DNA of 36,777 nucleotides from Acetobacter orleanensis (lineage in GTDB: Bacteria; Pseudomonadota; Alphaproteobacteria; Acetobacterales; Acetobacteraceae): positions 1-36,777 of the forward strand of contig NZ_LHZV01000044.1 in the NCBI RefSeq assembly GCF_001581005.1. Direction: 5' to 3'. The translations under genes were made by a program, and so were the position numbers. The notes under the pieces are model-generated. The model saw only the letters and a program-made list of their open reading frames with translations. It searched no databases and was not told the DNA's origin. Of the stretch, positions 1-8,127 are shown piece after piece; position 1 is the first letter of the stretch, and every line of letters starts with the position of its first letter.

Positions 1-2816
1 GCCGACGGCAACGTGGACAGCACGGTAACCGGCTGGACAAAACTTTCATACAATATGCCCAGAATGATATAGATTCCCAGAATAGCCCCGCCAATCAATA
101 CAGGCTGGCTGCTGGCAGAATTGCGCAATTGTGCTGCGTTGCCGGCGTAGGCGCCCTGAATAGAGGCGGGGAGGTGGACTTCGGTAACGACATGATCAAT
201 CGTACTCATGGCTTGGTTCAAAGAGACGTTGGGTGGAAGATTGAAAGAAATTGTCGTGGCGATGGCTTGGCCTGCATGATTAACGGCAAGTGCTGTTTTG
301 TTCATTTTCCGCGTTGCCACCACAGAGAGAGGAATCATGGTTTCATGTGCGGTCGAAATAGCTGATCCGGATGATGCGGAAGAGCCTCCAGCAAGGCTGT
401 TTGCAATTTGATTAGCCATACTCTGTTGACTGGTATCATGTGGCATTATCGTTGTTTTTGCTTGTCGAACCCTAATGAGATTGGACTGGGATGCCCCGCC
501 TGCACTTCCCCCTGAAGTACTGACCCACGTCTGTACAAGTGACTGTGGTGATTGCCAGAAACGGGGTGCTACTTCCATGATGACACGATACTGATTAAGG
601 GGATTGTAGATGACAGATGCCGCCCTTTGTCCATAAGCATCATAGAGAACGTTACTGACCAGTTGAGGGGTGATCTGCACTCGCGCTGCTGCATCACGGA
701 TAATACGCACGTCCATGCTGTCTCCCCCCAGAAGGACGTCTGATGACACATCCATCAGCGTTTTTCCCCGGCTTAACTGCGTGACGAGGCGCTGCGTATA
801 GGTGTAAAGTTCCAGCGGATTATTGCCTTGAAGGCTATATTGATAGGCGGCGTTGCTCGGGCGGGCACCAATTCGGATAGCGCCACGTTGAAGCGCGAAA
901 AAACGTGCATCTTTCAAGATGTGGGCTCGTTGTCTCAGTCGTGTGATGGTTGTCGCCACGGTATCGTGCCGCACAGCTTTATCCGTAAGGCGGATAAAGA
1001 TATTACCTTGGTTGGATGATCCGCGTCCGCCTAGAAACCCTGCAACCCCAGCGACATCAGGATCCTGCATGAGGAGGCCTTGAACAGTTTTCATATCACG
1101 AACCATGGCTTGAAATGAAATTGTCTCATTCCCCATGACGCGGCCGAGAAGCATTCCGGTGTCCTCGTCCGGAAACAGCCCTTGAGGTAGGTCGTGATAG
1201 AGCACCACTGTCAGGCCAAGTGAGAGTGGAAGGGAGAGGAGAACCATCACCGGATGGCTTAAGGCGACCTCCAGAGTACGTTGATAGGCGTGCAGTACAT
1301 GGTCATGCCACCGTTCCAGCATGCGTGTCAGGGCCGTTTTAGGTGCACGTACTTCCAGTCTGGCACAGAGCATGGGGGTAAGGCTGAGTGATAAAAATGC
1401 CGAAACGCACAGAGTCAACGTGACGGTGATCGCAAATTCATGGAACAGACGGCCGATTAACCCTCCCATCAGCAGAATTGGTAAAAAAACAACGATGAGA
1501 GATGCGGTGATTGAGATGATGGTAAACCGTACTTCTTGAGCCCCGCGTCTTGCCGCTTCCATTGGTGGGAAGCCTTTCTCAGTATAACGGGCAATATTTT
1601 CCGCAACTACGATGGCATCATCCACGACAAAGCCGGTCGCAATTGTCAAAGCCATAAGGGACATATTGTCGAGGCCATAGCCAAACAGCCACAGAAAGCC
1701 AAGCGCCCCGAGAAGAGAGGCGGGAATGACGACGGCAGGAACCACGACAATATGGGGAGAACCGAGGAATAACAGCACGATCGCGATCACAAGGACAATG
1801 GAGATACCGAGTGTCAGGCGGGTGTCCGCAAGAGAGGCCCGAATGACGTCTGAACGGTCCATAACAATGGCGAGATTCGTGTCGGGCGTGAGGGTGTTTT
1901 GAATGGACGCGTAGTCGCGATGGAACTGGTCTATTGCCGCAACAGCGTTAGCGCCAGCCTGCATATAAACTTGCGCAATAATAGCGGGTTTGCCGTTGTA
2001 ATAACCGGCGTTACGAACATCTTCCACACCATCAAGAACGTTGGCGACGTCAGTAAGGTGGAGAGGGCGACCGTTGCGCCAAGCGATAACCAACTTCTTG
2101 TAATCTACAGCGCGATGTACTTGGTCATTGGTTGATATCTGAAATCGTTGGCCATCGGTATCAATAGAGCCTTTCGGTGTGTGCGCGTTGGCAGCAGCCA
2201 GTGCAGCGCGGACATCTTCGAAACCAAGTCCGTATTTATACAATATCAGCGGATTGATCTCGACGCGCACCGCGGGCAGAGCACTGCCGCTGATTTGCAC
2301 GAGACCCACGCCATGAATCTGCGCAAGGCGCGGTAGTAGGCTATTGGTAGCCTGATCATAAAGCACCGGCAGCGGTCGGGTGTCCGATGTTAACGCAAGG
2401 ATCAGCGCGGGAGGATCGTTCGGGTTCGCTTTAGAATAGGTCGGGTTCTGCCGAAGTGTCTTGGGCAGGTCTGCGCGTGCGGCCTGAATAGCTGCTGATA
2501 CATCGCGGGCTGCGCCATTGATATCGCGCGATAGCGCAAATTGAAGCGTGACACGAAGCATGCCATTGCTGGATTGGGATGTCATTTCCTGAAGGCCGGC
2601 GATGGTGCCGAGATGACGTTCGAGGGGTTCCGCAATCGAACTGGCAATTTGCTCCGGGGTTCCACCGGGCTGAAGGGTCTGTACCTGAATTACCGGAAAG
2701 TCGATATTTGGTAAATCTGATACTGGAAGCAAGAGATATCCCATGATGCCGAAGAGGCAAAGGGAGAGGGTCAAGAGAGTTGTCGTAACCGGCCTGGATA
2801 TGAACCAATCCGTCAT
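1..2816 (-). CDS. RND-family multidrug efflux pump, inner-membrane subunit (MdtB/MdtC-like), 3' end outside window
   Basis: An open frame on the minus strand starts at ATG 2816 and runs off the left edge after about 938 codons; the family is usually about 1030 residues, so some 90 C-terminal residues are missing. The N-terminus (MTDWFISRPVTTTLL, then a hydrophobic helix and LPNIDFP) is typical of HAE1-type RND pumps. The block GLDNMSLMALTIATGF followed by VVDDAIVVAEN carries the paired aspartates of TM4 used for proton relay. The long periplasmic porter loops and the TM8-10 region can also be read. Resemblance is closest to the MdtB/MdtC branch (GTIAGLQEMTS, NPTYSKANP, LALTSDT). It should use the proton gradient to export hydrophobic compounds with a periplasmic adaptor and an outer-membrane channel, neither visible here. 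No adaptor or sister pump gene lies upstream, as would be expected in mdtABC, so partners are either beyond the left edge or lost. No good ribosome site precedes the ATG. Confidence 0.93.
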   Translation of the reverse strand, partial: MTDWFISRPVTTTLLTLSLCLFGIMGYLLLPVSDLPNIDFPVIQVQTLQPGGTPEQIASSIAEPLERHLGTIAGLQEMTSQSSNGMLRVTLQFALSRDINGAARDVSAAIQAARADLPKTLRQNPTYSKANPNDPPALILALTSDTRPLPVLYDQATNSLLPRLAQIHGVGLVQISGSALPAVRVEINPLILYKYGLGFEDVRAALAAANAHTPKGSIDTDGQRFQISTNDQVHRAVDYKKLVIAWRNGRPLHLTDVANVLDGVEDVRNAGYYNGKPAIIAQVYMQAGANAVAAIDQFHRDYASIQNTLTPDTNLAIVMDRSDVIRASLADTRLTLGISIVLVIAIVLLFLGSPHIVVVPAVVIPASLLGALGFLWLFGYGLDNMSLMALTIATGFVVDDAIVVAENIARYTEKGFPPMEAARRGAQEVRFTIISITASLIVVFLPILLMGGLIGRLFHEFAITVTLTLCVSAFLSLSLTPMLCARLEVRAPKTALTRMLERWHDHVLHAYQRTLEVALSHPVMVLLSLPLSLGLTVVLYHDLPQGLFPDEDTGMLLGRVMGNETISFQAMVRDMKTVQGLLMQDPDVAGVAGFLGGRGSSNQGNIFIRLTDKAVRHDTVATTITRLRQRAHILKDARFFALQRGAIRIGARPSNAAYQYSLQGNNPLELYTYTQRLVTQLSRGKTLMDVSSDVLLGGDSMDVRIIRDAAARVQITPQLVSNVLYDAYGQRAASVIYNPLNQYRVIMEVAPRFWQSPQSLVQTWVSTSGGSAGGASQSNLIRVRQAKTTIMPHDTSQQSMANQIANSLAGGSSASSGSAISTAHETMIPLSVVATRKMNKTALAVNHAGQAIATTISFNLPPNVSLNQAMSTIDHVVTEVHLPASIQGAYAGNAAQLRNSASSQPVLIGGAILGIYIILGILYESFVQPVTVLSTLPS

Positions 2817-3184
2817 TCTGGAGGGTGTTTCAATTCAGCATGATGAAGATCCTCGCAGGGATCGGTCCGTCACCGTTATTGAACTCTGATAAAGGCGCAA
2901 GGCAAAGCGGCAAAGGTTGGGAATTATTAACTGATTAGGCCGTTTCTTGAAGGCCGATACACACTATATTTACGGCAGATAAAGCCATCTGCCCCTAAGA
3001 TTCTCACTTTATAAAAGCAGAAAGCTATGTTTCCTCGAATATTTGTTGGGATTGTCATGTTTTTCTTGTGGGTTAAGGAATTTTTGAAAGGAAGATGATC
3101 TTTTCTCCTCGTTTATTGGACATGCCTCGAACATAATGGTGGTGGACAGGATGCGCGCACGCAACGGTTTGGAAGACGTCTGAT
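2817..3184. other. Intergenic region between divergent RND and TauE genes
   Basis: This 368-base gap separates two divergent genes and should hold both promoters. I see no convincing coding sequence, terminator or operator. A moderate ribosome site (GGAAG, 3171-3175) precedes the ATG at 3185. Confidence 0.5.
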
Positions 3185-4192
3185 ATGGTGTTTGGATTTG
3201 TGGCCCTGTTCGTGGTCTCAACAGCTGCGTTCGCCCTGAGCGCCGTTTCGGGTGGAGGCGCTGGGTTAATCGTGATGCCTCTGCTAGGGCTGCTGCTCTC
3301 AGCCGACCATGTGCCTGTGGCCCTCTCAATCGGCACAGCGGTCAGTTCCCTGTCACGCATTGTCCTCTTTTTCAAAGCCATCCGCTGGAAGGTCGTACTG
3401 CGGTTTGTGCCGTTGGCACTTCCATCAGCATGGGGAGGGGTTCTCCTCCTGAAGCATATCCAACCAGCCTGTCTGGATTTTTTTCTCGGCCTTTTCCTGA
3501 TCGGTAATCTCCCGCTTATGCTCCGCCGTCGCAAAGCGGACAATAAGCTGCCGAGATCAGACAGACTAACATGGTTGCCGGTCATAGGCATATTAGCTGG
3601 TTTTATCTCAGGGTTTACCGGTGCTGTTGGCTTGTTGTTTAACGGCTTTTATCACCGTCTGGGTTTGCGCAAAGAAGAGATCGTTGCAACGCGCGCCGCC
3701 AATGATGTCCTGCTACACCTTGTGAAAGTGGCACTTTATACGTTTTATGGGTTGATCAATCAAACGACTATTATCGCAGGTCTTGCTGTGGCTGTCGCCG
3801 CCTTGGTATCTTCTTTCATTATGAAGGCATGGCTGCACCATATTCCAGATCACCTGTTCCGACAGGTGGGGCATGGTGCTGCAGCAGTTGCTGGTGTTGC
3901 AATGATGGTTTTGGCAACACACCAGATTGCCGTACAAAATCACGTAGAACTTCACTATGCTCGCACGACCGGTCAGATGGAAGTTGCTCTGGACTGGCGG
4001 CAACACCAGCTATCATTTGAAGTCGAAAGTCCGACGGAACTGGAAATACGTCACAGCTTGAAACGCCAAAACGTTTCGGCCAATGTTTCTTCGCAAACAT
4101 ATTTGTCATCAGGATCAATTCTTCATATTTCCTCAGCCCGTGGCTTATATATCACCCATATGAAGAAGTTATCGCATTTTGCTCGTATCTAA
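3185..4192 (+). CDS. TauE/SafE-family membrane permease (sulfite/organosulfonate exporter type) with C-terminal extension
   Basis: This 335-residue protein is an integral membrane permease of the TauE/SafE (DUF81) family. Family members move sulfite, sulfoacetate or similar small anions across the inner membrane; the substrate here cannot be read. The N-terminal half contains the glycine-rich SAVSGGGAGLIVMPLLG segment and the second half the paired GFISGFTGAVG segment, the two internally related family motifs. Hydrophobic helices fill residues 1-250. After about residue 250 there is an atypical soluble tail of about 85 residues (charged, alternating pattern) that ordinary family members of about 250-270 residues lack. 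The start at 3185 has GGAAG nine bases upstream. It is divergent from the RND pump and is followed by a decayed IS3 relic, so no operon partner is evident. Confidence 0.82.
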   Translation: MVFGFVALFVVSTAAFALSAVSGGGAGLIVMPLLGLLLSADHVPVALSIGTAVSSLSRIVLFFKAIRWKVVLRFVPLALPSAWGGVLLLKHIQPACLDFFLGLFLIGNLPLMLRRRKADNKLPRSDRLTWLPVIGILAGFISGFTGAVGLLFNGFYHRLGLRKEEIVATRAANDVLLHLVKVALYTFYGLINQTTIIAGLAVAVAALVSSFIMKAWLHHIPDHLFRQVGHGAAAVAGVAMMVLATHQIAVQNHVELHYARTTGQMEVALDWRQHQLSFEVESPTELEIRHSLKRQNVSANVSSQTYLSSGSILHISSARGLYITHMKKLSHFARI

Positions 4193-4345
4193 AGTGATTT
4201 TCATTATGGACTTATTGGTGGTAAGCGCGACCATCATCGTGTTTTTCTGAGTATAATTTTTCTATTTTCTCACGACGTTATATGTAGGTTTTGATTAATG
4301 TCTATTAATTTTGCCAGTCAGATGCCATGTCCCACACATGATCTG

Positions 4346-5038
4346 TGTCCCGTTTTAGTTCTGATGACCGATCTTTCGCGTGAGCGTATTGCTCAGGATA
4401 TGGGTATTGGATTTTCAGACGTCTAATGAGAGAGTGATATTTGTATTGTCAGAGCGCGACGGTTCAAAGTGGCCGCCAACAGCGCTCACAGTCATGCTAT
4501 TGAACCCAACCTGTTGGGACAGAATTCCTCCACAACAGCTATGAACCAGAAATAGGCAGAAGACATCATAGACATCTGGAGGCAGGAAGACCGGGTTTAT
4601 CTGCCTGTGATCCTTGATCTGTTGTCACGACAGATGACCGGATGGACTCTCGACGCCTGCATGACAGCAGATCTTGCCATAGTGGCGTTGGAACGGGTCT
4701 CTGCCTTGCCTCAGTTGCCAAGAGGGTCGTACATCATGTCGATCGCGATGGTCTGTATTGTTCAAAGGTTTTCCTCTGCTTATGGCTTTATCGTGTTCAT
4801 AAGAAGACGGGAAAACTACTTGGATATCACAAAGAGTTTCTTTGAGACCCTGAAAACTGCACTCCTGTGTCGACAGGTATGGATGACGTTTCAGGAGGTC
4901 GAGCCGGCCATCACATTCTACGTCAACGATTTTTATAATTCGCAGTGGGTGCATTCCGCACTCAATCGAAACACTCTCTGGATTATGAGTGCAACGCCTC
5001 TTAGCATATAAACCATGGCCCGGAAGTAAATAATGATA
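4346..5038 (+). mobile_element. Decayed IS3-family element, relic copy 1
   Basis: The left end at 4346 (TGTCCCGTTTTAGTTCTG) matches the left end of the better copy at 34927. The next segment matches its orfA (CGTGAGCGTATTGCTCAGGA), with large internal deletions. A reading frame from about 4563 to 5010 still shows the IS3 OrfB integrase core in degraded form (YLPVILDLLSRQMTGW, then DFYNSQWVHSALN). A right end resembling the inverted complement (GGCCCGGAAGTAAA) lies near 5017. The relic is about 0.7 kb, whereas an intact element should be about 1.2 kb. It is dead and in the same orientation as the copies near 15.2 and 34.9 kb. Confidence 0.8.
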
Positions 5039-5125
5039 CGCCCGATAGGCAGGCTGACAGGACAGTTGCAGCAAATCGCTTTGCTATAGGTACCTCCATG
5101 CTAAATTCAGGAAAAAAGTACAACC

Positions 5126-5713
5126 CTACGGCTTTTGTGTGGGCAGTGGCTTTGGGGGCGAACTTTTTCGCGGTAGCATACGTTCTAAAATCTCGTCTTT
5201 TAAAATGATATGATGAAAAATAGCTGCCATGCCATGGCCGCTGGCAATCACGACAATTAACCATGCGTTCCAGTGATGTATGTCCTGAATCCAATGGAGA
5301 AGTGGGGTCGGGAAACGAACAAACGGCGATGGAAGCAGAAGGCCGAAAAAGCTCATGGCCTTTCCGGCTCCCCATCGCCAGAGGTAACCCAGCACGATTT
5401 CGACCACAAGTAGCATATAGAGCGTATATTCCGCGCCCAGAGCAAAGAAACGGTCCAGTGATTGAAGGGGATTTGACAGATGTCGGCCTTTCGTCACACG
5501 CCAGATAATACGGGATATTATGAGGGGTGTCAGCAGGATGCCGACTGTTAGATGTGAAATGATCATTAAATGATGGACGGGTTTTGGAGGCCAGCTCCAA
5601 CTTTCGCCAAGAGTAAACAGCAAGAGCACCAGAAAGGCAGTTGCCCAATGCAGGATGATTGTCGGCCTGTCATAGCGCAGGGTATGCGTGATATCCGGTA
5701 TCGCTTTAGGCAC
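5126..5713 (-). CDS. Cytochrome b561-family di-haem membrane protein
   Basis: A 195-residue, four-helix membrane protein of the prokaryotic cytochrome b561 family (CybB-like). These proteins carry two b haems and pass electrons between the quinone pool and acceptors such as superoxide or periplasmic partners. Likely haem ligands are H22 (RPTIILHW), H54 (MIISHLTVG), H147 (IQDIHHWNAW) and H160 (IASGHG), spaced as in the family. The length is close to the usual 170-200. The start is GTG 5713, supported by a strong AAGGAGGA site five bases upstream; no ATG is better placed. The C-terminus ends in a Lys/Pro-rich tail. It is divergent from the VIT-type transporter gene across about 180 bases and downstream of an IS3 relic. 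Its electron partner is not identifiable here. Confidence 0.9.
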   Translation of the reverse strand: MPKAIPDITHTLRYDRPTIILHWATAFLVLLLFTLGESWSWPPKPVHHLMIISHLTVGILLTPLIISRIIWRVTKGRHLSNPLQSLDRFFALGAEYTLYMLLVVEIVLGYLWRWGAGKAMSFFGLLLPSPFVRFPTPLLHWIQDIHHWNAWLIVVIASGHGMAAIFHHIILKDEILERMLPRKSSPPKPLPTQKP

Positions 5714-5718
5714 GCGTA

Positions 5719-5726
5719 TCCTCCTT
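5719..5726 (-). promoter_or_regulatory. Strong Shine-Dalgarno site fixing a GTG start
   Basis: The minus-strand reading AAGGAGGA ends five bases before GTG 5713 and determines the non-ATG start of the cytochrome b561 gene. Confidence 0.8.
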
Positions 5727-5893
5727 AATTAAAATGACTAAACTCTTCACCGGTAGCATGAGTAACCTGACAGGAGCCTGAACGAATCAGCGTATAAAAT
5801 AATAAATTTCATTGAAAAAACTTGTAATATTAGAATAAATTGTTTGTTGTCAGTTGCGGATTTAATGGCTAGATTTGCACAATCTGATTGGTA

Positions 5894-6601
5894 ATGGATT
5901 GTCTTGTGTCGCGACTTCATCCTCTCGCCGAACGTCATGCCGTTGAGAAACTCGGTTGGCTGCGCGCAGCCGTGCTTGGTGCTAATGACGGAACATTGTC
6001 GACTGGAAGTCTCATCGTCGGGGTTGCTAGTTCTCACGCCACACGCGGCAGTATCCTTATCGCAGGACTGTCCGCGCTCGTAGCCGGCGCATTGTCCATG
6101 GCGGCCGGGGAGTATGTTTCGGTTAGTTCTCAACGTGATTCGGAACAGGCTGACATATCCCGTGAAAAACAGGAACTGGCCGCAGACTGGGATGGAGAAG
6201 TGGCCGAACTCGCCGGGATCTACCAGAAACGCGGGCTGGATGAAGATCTTTCTCACAAGGTTGCCATCGCACTCATGCAGCACGATGCCCTTGGTGCCCA
6301 TGCCAAGGACGAATTGGGGCTTTCAGAGGCCACGGCTGCTCGCCCTGTTCAGGCAGCATTTGCTTCGGCCTCTGCCTTTTCGTCAGGGGCTGTGCTGCCC
6401 GTTCTGGCAGCCGTTTTGGCCCCTGAAACATGGGTATCTTGGAGTGTTTCGCTAACGTCCATTATGGTTCTTGCCATTCTGGGTATTGTTGGTGCTGTTG
6501 CTGGTGGCGCTCCTCCTCTGCGCCCGGCCCTACGTGTGACGTTCTGGGGCATTGTTGCGATGGTTATGACCAGTGGGATCGGTCACCTATTCGGCGTGTA
6601 A
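5894..6601 (+). CDS. VIT1/CCC1-family iron/manganese transporter
   Basis: This 235-residue protein belongs to the VIT1/CCC1 family, membrane carriers that move ferrous iron or manganese out of the cytoplasm. The opening GWLRAAVLGANDGTLSTGSL and the following SALVAGALSMAAGEYVSVSSQ are hallmark segments of TM1 and TM2. They are followed by a charged cytoplasmic loop rich in Glu (EVAELAGIYQKRGLDEDLSHKV region), which in the family binds metal between helices 2 and 3. Three hydrophobic helices fill the C-terminal half. ATG 5894 is chosen; an in-frame TTG at 5888 and a GTG at 5906 are alternatives, and none has a clear ribosome site. Neighbours are cytochrome b561 (divergent) and chrA (downstream, 248-base gap), suggesting a metal/oxidative-stress module. 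Confidence 0.9.
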   Translation: MDCLVSRLHPLAERHAVEKLGWLRAAVLGANDGTLSTGSLIVGVASSHATRGSILIAGLSALVAGALSMAAGEYVSVSSQRDSEQADISREKQELAADWDGEVAELAGIYQKRGLDEDLSHKVAIALMQHDALGAHAKDELGLSEATAARPVQAAFASASAFSSGAVLPVLAAVLAPETWVSWSVSLTSIMVLAILGIVGAVAGGAPPLRPALRVTFWGIVAMVMTSGIGHLFGV

Positions 6602-6849
6602 CGTGGTATCCAGAAAATTGTTTATTATTTATGATATTTTTCAGGATTGTTTGAACACCTATAATCTTAGGCACAACCTGCAGCGGAGTAAATTCACTAA
6701 GTAAAGATAGTGAAAGGAATGGGAGAATATATCATTTTATGATAAATTACGATTTTTTGGCCTATTTTTATTTTCTTATCACGGCGACTCATGAATCTGG
6801 CGCCGCCCGGTGTTTGCTGGCGGGAATATTTCATGAACTGTGCTGAGCC

Positions 6850-8070
6850 ATGATACCGATCAAGCCAGACGACAGAAATACCGAGACTATGATAAGACAG
6901 GGTTCGGTATACGAAGTCCTTCTCGTCTTCCTGCACCTTGGCCTGACGTCCTTTGGCGGTCCGGCCGCTCATCTTGGTTATTTCCGTGATGCCATTGTTG
7001 CTCGGCGTCAATGGCTGGATGAGGCCGCTTATGCGGATATTGTCGCGTTGTGTCAGTTTCTACCCGGTCCCGCCAGCAGTCAGGTTGCGGTCAGCGTCGG
7101 CATCCTGCGTGCGGGGTTGCCGGGTGGTATCGCGGCATGGTTCGGTTTCAGTATTCCATCAGCGCTCGCGCTTATAGCGTTTGGCTATGGTGTCACGAAA
7201 GTCCGGGATATTACGCATGCGCCATGGCTACATGGGCTAAAAATCGTAGCGGTTGCTGTCGTCGCTCAGGCCGTATGGAATATGGCACGAACGCTTTGTC
7301 CAGACCGCACCCGCGCCAGCCTGTGCGTTGGCGCGGCGGTGCTTGCCTTTACTTTTCCATCAGCTTTGGGGCAGATCGGAGCGATTGTTCTTGGCGGCGC
7401 TATTGGCTGGTGTTGCCTTTCGGGCATCACTCCCCAGCCAAAAGGGCGTCTTTCCTGTCCTATTAGTCGTACCAGTGCGTTTGTTTCCCTAATGGCCTTT
7501 ATTGTGCTCGCGGTTGCATTGCCCGTGATGGCCGCTACAGGAAGCCATCTTCTGCAACTCATCAATGCGTTCTACCGTTCGGGATACCTTGTTTTCGGTG
7601 GTGGTCATGTTGCTTTGCCACTGCTGCAAAGGGCGGTAATACCATCAGGGTGGATCGATAATGATACCTTCCTTGCCGGATACGGCGTTGCGCAGGCAGT
7701 TCCAGGGCCATTATTCACGTTCGCAGCGTATTTAGGAACGGTCACAGGTTCAGCCCCCAACGGTATCTCAGGGGGTTTAATCTGCCTTATTGCGATCTAT
7801 CTTCCATCATTTCTCCTGCTTGTCGGTATCCTTCCGTTCTGGGATACATTACGTCGACAGGCTAGCGTGCAAGCTGCATTACGGGGCGTGAACGCTGCTG
7901 TCGTCGGTTTGCTTCTGGCTGCGCTCTATACACCGGTATGGACAAGCGGAATTACAGGGTCGCGAGATTTTGGAATCGGAATTGTGGCTTTCCTTGCACT
8001 GGTATTCTGGAAAATGCCACCATGGATCGTCGTCATTGCCGGAGCAGTGGTTGCCTTGATAACATCTTAA
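6850..8070 (+). CDS. chrA: ChrA-type chromate transporter (CHR family, two-domain)
   Basis: This 406-residue protein is a long-chain member of the CHR family, inner-membrane carriers that expel chromate, usually at the expense of the proton gradient. Both homologous halves are present. The N-terminal half has LGLTSFGGPAAHLGYF and CQFLPGPASSQVAVSVG. The C-terminal half has SGYLVFGGGHVALPLLQ and GVAQAVPGPLFTFAAYLG. Conserved FGG and PGP motifs therefore occur twice, as expected for the duplicated fold, and the length is normal for the class (about 400). The start at 6850 is taken as the longest; ATG 6889 is possible, and neither has a good ribosome site. There is no chrB-like regulator nearby. 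It converges with the radical-SAM gene, separated by only 57 bases. Confidence 0.9.
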   Translation: MIPIKPDDRNTETMIRQGSVYEVLLVFLHLGLTSFGGPAAHLGYFRDAIVARRQWLDEAAYADIVALCQFLPGPASSQVAVSVGILRAGLPGGIAAWFGFSIPSALALIAFGYGVTKVRDITHAPWLHGLKIVAVAVVAQAVWNMARTLCPDRTRASLCVGAAVLAFTFPSALGQIGAIVLGGAIGWCCLSGITPQPKGRLSCPISRTSAFVSLMAFIVLAVALPVMAATGSHLLQLINAFYRSGYLVFGGGHVALPLLQRAVIPSGWIDNDTFLAGYGVAQAVPGPLFTFAAYLGTVTGSAPNGISGGLICLIAIYLPSFLLLVGILPFWDTLRRQASVQAALRGVNAAVVGLLLAALYTPVWTSGITGSRDFGIGIVAFLALVFWKMPPWIVVIAGAVVALITS

Positions 8071-8127
8071 GCGTCATTCAATATGAACGCATTCCGATTG
8101 GAACCCCATCCCGATGGGAGTCTGGTC

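Noticed and set aside
2817-2870. A possible C-terminal remnant of an upstream mdtB-like gene overlapping the RND start through ATGA
   Set aside because: The frame is closed by two stops after about 18 codons and has no recognisable sequence.
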